Assembly (NCBI GenBank): GCA_947378615.1
Contig: CANCKV010000001.1
Coordinates: forward strand, 1 to 20,875
Length of the DNA: 20,875 bases
Direction: 5' to 3'
DNA from: Chitinophagaceae bacterium
GTDB lineage: Bacteria; Bacteroidota; Bacteroidia; Chitinophagales; Chitinophagaceae
Part shown: positions 16,036 to 20,875 of the stretch, in pieces
Layout of the letters: each line of letters starts with the position of its first letter
Numbering within the stretch: position 1 is the first letter of the stretch
Notes under the pieces: generated by a model
The model's database searches: none
What the model saw: only the letters and a program-made list of their open reading frames with translations
What the model was told of the DNA's origin: nothing
Program-made: the position numbers and the translations under genes

Positions 16036-16746
16036 CTACGGTTCATCATTCACCTTTATTCCATTGTTTGCAAAGACTTCTCTAGGCTTTCCTTCACAAA
16101 AAACGTTTCCTTTTTCTATCCAAATCATCCTATCTGCAAGATTCACAATGTCGGCAGGGTCGTGACTGACCATTATCATTGCCATTGGATAGAATTGTTG
16201 TGCTTTTTTAATTTCATTCTGTAAAGAAATCCGCATCCAATAATCTAAAGACGAAAAGGGTTCATCTAATAGCAATACATCTGGTTTGCGTGCCAATGCC
16301 CTTGCCAAAGCCACCCTTTGTTTTTGACCTCCCGAAAGTTTGAGGCAACTTTGTTTGGCAAAAACTCCTAGTCCGAATAATCCGATTAAGTCATCCACCT
16401 CTTTTTTATTTGATATTGTTTGTGCAAACTGGATATTTTCTGCCACAGTCATATTGGGAAACAAGGCATAATCCTGAAACATCATCCCTATATGACGATT
16501 TTGTGGCTTAGCATTTATCTTTTTGCTTTTATCAAACCAAACCTCATCACCATATTTAATGCTGCCCTTATCGGGGATGGTGAGTCCTGCAATCATACGT
16601 AGAATAGTTGTCTTGCCTTCGCCTGATGGACCAAACAGGGCTACAATTTCTCCTTTATTAATTGTTGCATTGAAATTAAGATTGATTTTCCCATAAGGAG
16701 TCATCAGCCCTTTCTCAACCTCAACCTTGATTATATTACTTTCCAT
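16036..16746 (-). CDS. modC: ModC, molybdate ABC transporter ATP-binding protein
   Basis: ATPase that drives molybdate import with ModAB. In 236 residues: Walker A GPSGEGKTT (39-47), Q-loop MMFQDYALFP (88-97), signature LSGGQKQ (137-143), Walker B VLLLDEP (157-163) and H-loop SHD (194-196). All catalytic residues are intact. It is about 110 residues shorter than Escherichia coli ModC and has no C-terminal Mop/TOBE molybdate-binding domain, so it probably lacks the feedback inhibition known for full-length forms. The start overlaps modB by 16 bp, so the two are translationally coupled. Molybdate rather than sulfate specificity rests on context and ModA. Confidence 0.92.
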   Translation of the reverse strand: MESNIIKVEVEKGLMTPYGKINLNFNATINKGEIVALFGPSGEGKTTILRMIAGLTIPDKGSIKYGDEVWFDKSKKINAKPQNRHIGMMFQDYALFPNMTVAENIQFAQTISNKKEVDDLIGLFGLGVFAKQSCLKLSGGQKQRVALARALARKPDVLLLDEPFSSLDYWMRISLQNEIKKAQQFYPMAMIMVSHDPADIVNLADRMIWIEKGNVFCEGKPREVFANNGIKVNDEP

Positions 16747-17411
16747 ACCTCACTTTTTTTATTTGCTCCATAAATTAATGACAGTAATATAAATGATAGG
16801 GCAAACAAGATGAATGCATACTGATTGGCTGACTTGAAATTTAATTCCTGTACTTCATCATAAATTGCAATTGATGCCACCCTCGTTTCGCCCTGAATAT
16901 TGCCGCCGACCATCAATAAGAGTCCAAATTCTCCAATACAATGTGCGAATGTGAGCGCGATTGCTGTAACGATTGAAGGCTTTATATTGGGCAGAAGTAC
17001 TTTTAAAAAAGTTACAGTTTTCGATTTGCCTAGGGTGTAGGCCGCTTCGCTTAGACTATCGGGCAATGAACGTAATCCACTCAATAATGGCTGCACCATA
17101 AATGGCATACTAAATACGATGGATGCTATCAATATGCCAGTGAAGGAGAAGGCGAGATTGATATTGAAGTGTGAAGAAAGCAATGCGCCGAATGCATTTC
17201 GAGGGCTATATAATACGAGTATATAATAACCAATTACAGAAGGAGGCAGTACCATCGGCATACTTATCAATGCTTCGACAATCGGCTTTAAGAAAAACTT
17301 ACAAAAGGTTAGGCAATAAATAACGGGCAGACAAACGACCATAAGGATAATTGTCGTTAATCCTGCGAGCTTAAATGTTACCCATAATGTTTGTAAAAAG
17401 TCTATGTACAT
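16731..17411 (-). CDS. modB: ModB, molybdate ABC transporter permease
   Basis: Inner-membrane channel of the molybdate importer, with the ModB/CysT permease fold. I start at the ATG at 17411 (226 residues, MYIDFLQTLWVTFKLAG), because the longer open frame to 17522 is made of repeat DNA in the spacer and adds a segment not seen in ModB. About five or six hydrophobic helices are visible, and the ABC-contacting EAA loop reads SLSEAAYTLGKSKTVTFLKVLLP. The GEFGLLLMVGGNIQGETRVASIAIYDEV block is typical of ModB. It overlaps modC by 16 bp and lies 126 bp after modA. Confidence 0.93.
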   Translation of the reverse strand: MYIDFLQTLWVTFKLAGLTTIILMVVCLPVIYCLTFCKFFLKPIVEALISMPMVLPPSVIGYYILVLYSPRNAFGALLSSHFNINLAFSFTGILIASIVFSMPFMVQPLLSGLRSLPDSLSEAAYTLGKSKTVTFLKVLLPNIKPSIVTAIALTFAHCIGEFGLLLMVGGNIQGETRVASIAIYDEVQELNFKSANQYAFILFALSFILLSLIYGANKKSEVWKVI

Positions 17412-17537
17412 ATAACACTGATTAGAATAATTAGAGTGAAGCCCCAACCCCTGAAGGGGCAAAGAAACTACTTGATTCAAAAATATTATTATTAATCTTG
17501 CCACAAAGACTCTAAGCCTCAAAGAAGCACAAAGAGA
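17412..17537. repeat. modA/modB spacer with common Bacteroidota repeat words
   Basis: The gap contains the hairpin CCCCTGAAGGGG (17448-17459) in the context GAAGCCCCAACCCCTGAAGG, and a CCACAAAGACTCTAAGCCTC word (17503-17522). Both resemble sequences that recur in intergenic DNA of Bacteroidota, from memory. The G+C-rich stem is the strongest short hairpin in the window and could attenuate transcription between modA and modB. Confidence 0.6.
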
Positions 17538-18275
17538 TTAAGGGAAAGTGTATCCATTTTTCTCAAATATTGGTTTACAGCCTTTACTAAGGATGAATTT
17601 GATGAACTTTTCTGTGGCATCTTTATTTTTTGAACCTTTAAGTGCAACAATTCCTTGGTCAACGGGCTTGTAACTTTTAGTATCTAATAATAAGTAACTA
17701 CCTTTCATTTCGGGTGCTAAAGCCAATGATAATGCCAAAAACCCTATTTGGGCATTGCCAGATTGTGCATATTGAGCTGTTTGAGAAATATTATCAGCAT
17801 ACACAATTTTGTTTTTTACTTTATCTAACATTTGATAATATTTCAAACATTCAATTGCCCTTTCTCCGTAAGGTGCCACTTCGGGTTTGGCAATTGCGAT
17901 ATGAACCACCTCACTTTTTAAAAGAACATTAATAGATTGTGACTTTAAATCAATTGTATTACTCCATAAAACGAGTTTACCATAAGCATAAACATTTACA
18001 TCACCATTGACATTGCCATCAGCTTTGAGTTTCTCAGGAAATGTTCTATCTGCCGACATGAATACATCAAAATCAGCCCCATTAGTAATCTGTTGATATA
18101 AAGTACCTGAAGAACCAAAGGTTACTAATAAATGGATTTGAGGGTTTTGTTTCTCAAACGAAGCCTTTAACTCGTCGAGTACGTAACGAAGATTAGGTGC
18201 AGCAGCAATTTTGATATTTTGAGCTTGAACTGCATAATTTAAAATAATGAATAGAAACAAGATAGTTTTTTTCAT
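17538..18275 (-). CDS. modA: ModA, periplasmic molybdate-binding protein
   Basis: Captures molybdate in the periplasm for ModBC. 245 residues: a signal peptide (about 1-18, MKKTILFLFI, cleavage after VQA), then KIAAAPNLRYVLDELKASFEK, the oxyanion-binding GSSGTL segment (54-59), ADFDVFMSADRTFPEKL, and AKPEVAPYGERAIECL, which all match ModA. No lipobox cysteine is present, so it should be soluble rather than a lipoprotein. It follows the TonB-receptor gene by 144 bp across a hairpin-forming spacer. Tungstate binding cannot be excluded. Confidence 0.93.
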   Translation of the reverse strand: MKKTILFLFIILNYAVQAQNIKIAAAPNLRYVLDELKASFEKQNPQIHLLVTFGSSGTLYQQITNGADFDVFMSADRTFPEKLKADGNVNGDVNVYAYGKLVLWSNTIDLKSQSINVLLKSEVVHIAIAKPEVAPYGERAIECLKYYQMLDKVKNKIVYADNISQTAQYAQSGNAQIGFLALSLALAPEMKGSYLLLDTKSYKPVDQGIVALKGSKNKDATEKFIKFILSKGCKPIFEKNGYTFP

Positions 18276-18288
18276 GTGTTCTTTTTTA

Positions 18289-18412
18289 GTGATGAGTGAT
18301 GAGTGATGAGTTATGAAATATGAGTGGTGAAATATGAGTTGCTATTTTAATTAAATACTATACTGGTATAAATACACCCAAAATACTCATCACTCATAGC
18401 TCATCACTCTTG
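18289..18412 (-). repeat. Spacer repeat array with complementary arm, TonB receptor/modA
   Basis: GATGAGTGATGAGTTATGA-type words (18289-18340) face a complementary arm ACTCATCACTCATAGCTCAT (18384-18411) placed just after the receptor stop. The core of the stem is nearly perfect over about 16 bp, with a loop of about 45 nt. The same words occur in the nifN/nifB and nifK/nifE spacers. Confidence 0.78.
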
Positions 18413-18419
18413 AAATTGT

Positions 18420-20875
18420 TTATAATTCAAAAGTCAAAGCAGTGTAATAAAATCCTCCAACACTTGGTCCGCCAGTAAATGTATATGCGTATTTGTTCAA
18501 AGCATTGTTTGCACCAATTTTTATAATGGCTTTGTTTTTTAAGAAAATATAATTTACTTGAGCATCCAAAGTTGAATAACCTGCTACAGTGCCGTTTGCC
18601 AAAGAAGACTGCCATAGAAATTGAGCCTGTTGACGGAAATTAAGGTTGAATCCTATATTTTTATAGACATTCGTGTTCCCCAAAGAAACATTATATATCC
18701 ATTCGGGTGTATCAAATGCATCTTCCAAACCATCGTTTTCAGTTTGTCTATCCAACTTATTTACAGTAAGGTTACCCCCAATCAGATAGTTCTTAGGCAA
18801 CAGATAGGAAATACCGAATGTGCCTCCAAAGTTATAGCTTACACTTTTTGAATTAGTCCACAGACGGTATTTATTTTGCTTTGTTTTATCATTCAAATAA
18901 AAGGGAATACTATCAGTTATCGTAGTTTTGGGTACATCTGCATTTATTTGTGCAATCAGGTTCTTATAAATATTATAGAAGAAGTCCACATCCAAATTCA
19001 GGCGATTATCTAATAGCTTGGTACGGTAACCTAACTCAAGGCTACTTACCTGTTCGGGTTGCAAGTAGGTGTAAGTGTTTTTTTGAAGTAACGATTCTTC
19101 TTTGATGATAGCAGCGTTTGTAGTCAATCCATTCTTATTAACATCGGAGGTAACAGCGGCCTGCATTGCACTGACAGAAACATCGGTATAACTGTTTTCA
19201 AAGATACCACTAGACATGACAGGCAATCCCCCCACACGTTTTACACCTCCACTATTGATGTTGGAAAATGCCTCGAAAATACTTGGGAATCGATACCCAT
19301 TCTGAATAGCAACCCTGAAGTTATGTTGATTATTAGGCGAATAAACCAATGCCAAACGAGGATTGAATTTTGCATCAAAATATTGGTTCTTATCAATTCT
19401 TGCCACCGCATTTACCTTCAATTTATTATTAAGAAAATACTTGGTAGCCTGTAAAAAGCCACCTGCTTTCCAATAATTGAGATTGCCAACACCACTAGGA
19501 TTGATAAAATAATTGCCATCTGGTACAATTGAGTATTCAGAATAGTCAATACCATACATCATGTTGAGTCCATAGATTGATTTTAAACCGGGAAGCAGAG
19601 TTTCAGTGATATCATGTTGCAGGTCTGCATGATACAGATTTGCTTTTACCATTAAAGCGGCACCGATGTCCCAGTTATTTACTTTCCTAAGTGTATCTAT
19701 TAGGTGATTGAATTGAGCAGAACCAGGTTGAGGACGACCATTGTCAGCATAAGTTCTAGCATCAGACAACGCATCTGTAACAGATTTTCCTGCTGCATAA
19801 TCGGTTTTATATTGAGCGGTGAAATCACTGAACCATTTAGTGGCCGGTTTAAAATAATTGTCGATATTTTCTGCCATTGAACGGATGTTGTAAGAATTAC
19901 CCGAATTTTCTAGGTTGGCATAAGCCTTAAACTGTATGCTTTTACTTTTAAGGGTAAGTGAATGTTGTTGGGTTGTATAATTATCAAACCTGAATCGGTT
20001 GGTACGTTGGTATAAGGTATTCAAATTTGCATAACGAAAGGTGTAAGAAATTTCAGTCGTACTATTCCGACGATAGTACAATGATGCATCGGCTTTCCAA
20101 TTTTTTAACCCATAATCAGAAACCTGTTTTTCCAAATAACCTGTTCTAGTAACCACATATTGTTTCTTGTCTGCTAAAGTAAGTGTTTTTCTGTCGGAAG
20201 ATTCGTCACCATAGTTATTAATCAAGTCTTTTCCTGGGTTATTACTTCCAGTTAAATTAACTGAAGCGTTAGCAGAAGGACTTTGGTCTGTGCGGTTGTC
20301 TGCGTACCAATCGGCACCCTGACTAAATGTTCCATTTATTTTAAAGGCAAACTTATTATTGAAAGCCTTGGCAAATCGGATATTGGTTTCGCTAAATACT
20401 TTTGAATTGGTTTCGCTGTCGCCAATATGATTGACGCCTGTTTTTTGGGCAATACTAAATCCCTGATAGTCAAAGGGATTTTTTGTGATAAAGTTTGCCG
20501 TTCCATTTATAGCATTCATCCCATAAAGTGCCGATGCCGAACCAGCCAACACTTCTACACGTTGAATATCCAAATCAGCCGGGCCCATTGAGTTGGCAAT
20601 TGGTGCACCGATAGTGGGGGCCTGAATGTCGGCACCATCCACCATTTGCACAAAACGTACATTAGTGGTATTGGTAAAACCTCTTGCGTTAATTACTTTA
20701 AATCCAAGACTTGGGGTAATCATTACTACCCCCTTTACATTCTCAATGCCATCAAAGAAGGATGATTTTGCACTCTTTTTGATGTCACTCCCTGATAGGT
20801 TTTCAATACTCACGGGGGCTTGCATTCTAGTTTCCTTGGTTCTTGAGGCAGTTACAATTACCTCCTCCAAGTCAG
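18420..20875 (-). CDS. TonB-dependent outer-membrane receptor (5' end beyond window)
   Basis: Energy-coupled importer in the outer membrane. At least 817 residues are visible and the frame runs open through the right edge, so the N-terminus is missing; the TTG at 20868-20870 is not the start, since a codon for Asp precedes it. The visible part begins at DLEEVIVTASR, the junction where a carboxypeptidase-like domain usually ends and the plug starts. The plug shows VNAR-like GFTNTTNVRFVQMVDG and RVEVLAGSASALYGMNAINGTANFITKNP. The rest is an amphipathic beta-barrel ending TALTFEL. It lies directly upstream of modABC on the same strand, which suggests a molybdenum ligand (for example a chelated form), but the sequence does not show the substrate. 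Confidence 0.9.
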   Translation of the reverse strand, partial: DLEEVIVTASRTKETRMQAPVSIENLSGSDIKKSAKSSFFDGIENVKGVVMITPSLGFKVINARGFTNTTNVRFVQMVDGADIQAPTIGAPIANSMGPADLDIQRVEVLAGSASALYGMNAINGTANFITKNPFDYQGFSIAQKTGVNHIGDSETNSKVFSETNIRFAKAFNNKFAFKINGTFSQGADWYADNRTDQSPSANASVNLTGSNNPGKDLINNYGDESSDRKTLTLADKKQYVVTRTGYLEKQVSDYGLKNWKADASLYYRRNSTTEISYTFRYANLNTLYQRTNRFRFDNYTTQQHSLTLKSKSIQFKAYANLENSGNSYNIRSMAENIDNYFKPATKWFSDFTAQYKTDYAAGKSVTDALSDARTYADNGRPQPGSAQFNHLIDTLRKVNNWDIGAALMVKANLYHADLQHDITETLLPGLKSIYGLNMMYGIDYSEYSIVPDGNYFINPSGVGNLNYWKAGGFLQATKYFLNNKLKVNAVARIDKNQYFDAKFNPRLALVYSPNNQHNFRVAIQNGYRFPSIFEAFSNINSGGVKRVGGLPVMSSGIFENSYTDVSVSAMQAAVTSDVNKNGLTTNAAIIKEESLLQKNTYTYLQPEQVSSLELGYRTKLLDNRLNLDVDFFYNIYKNLIAQINADVPKTTITDSIPFYLNDKTKQNKYRLWTNSKSVSYNFGGTFGISYLLPKNYLIGGNLTVNKLDRQTENDGLEDAFDTPEWIYNVSLGNTNVYKNIGFNLNFRQQAQFLWQSSLANGTVAGYSTLDAQVNYIFLKNKAIIKIGANNALNKYAYTFTGGPSVGGFYYTALTFEL

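Noticed and set aside
17412..17522. Longer N-terminus of ModB from 17522
   Set aside because: These codons lie in spacer repeat DNA, and the next ATG gives a normal ModB N-terminus.
20868..20870. TTG as start of the TonB receptor
   Set aside because: The frame continues to the window edge with Asp before it, and the visible protein begins in the middle of the conserved LEEVIVTASR junction, so the real start is outside the window.

Overview
The window carries a molybdenum-nitrogenase (nif) cluster from what looks like a diazotrophic member of the Bacteroidota. The signs are: low G+C DNA; start codons preceded by A-rich stretches rather than Shine-Dalgarno sequences; a SusC/RagA-like TonB-dependent receptor with the junction LEEVIVTASR; and short spacer repeats of the kind common in that phylum. 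The order nifH-nifI1-nifI2-nifD-nifK-nifE-nifN-nifB-[2Fe-2S] ferredoxin with mod genes nearby is, from memory, the one known from green sulfur bacteria (Chlorobium). The subunit features (short NifK N-terminus, insert of about 60 residues in NifD, NifI pair) fit the anaerobe-type, group III-like lineage.

Layout, left to right: pdxH is the only plus-strand gene (124-813). It is followed by a 100-bp inverted-repeat element and then, convergent, nifA. All remaining genes are on the minus strand, so transcription runs from right to left: TonB receptor (cut by the window edge), modA, modB, modC, a TrmO/TsaA-family gene, then nifH, nifI1, nifI2, nifD, nifK, nifE, nifN, nifB, a thioredoxin-fold ferredoxin, nifV, a small helical HEPN-like gene, and nifA.

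How it fits together: the receptor and ModABC would bring in molybdenum. NifB (with a fused NifX-like domain), NifE/N and NifV (homocitrate) build FeMo-co. NifH/D/K are the enzyme. NifI1/NifI2 are PII-like proteins that switch off the enzyme post-translationally. NifA activates sigma-54 transcription. A sigma-54 site with perfect -24/-12 spacing (14797-14812) lies 32 bp before nifH, and a perfect 22-bp palindrome (14933-14954) lies about 130 bp further upstream, where an activator site would be expected. Candidate terminators after nifB and after the ferredoxin suggest that nifV-HEPN-nifA may form separate units.

The most unusual structure is in the spacers. Six gaps (after nifI1, nifD, nifK, nifE, nifN and the TonB-receptor gene) are filled with short tandem repeats, all oriented with transcription. 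In four of them a complementary arm directly follows the stop codon, so the mRNA could fold into a long hairpin. The longest regular array is eight 14-bp units between nifD and nifK. A separate 20-21-bp periodic array with phased A-tracts lies between modC and the TrmO-like gene.
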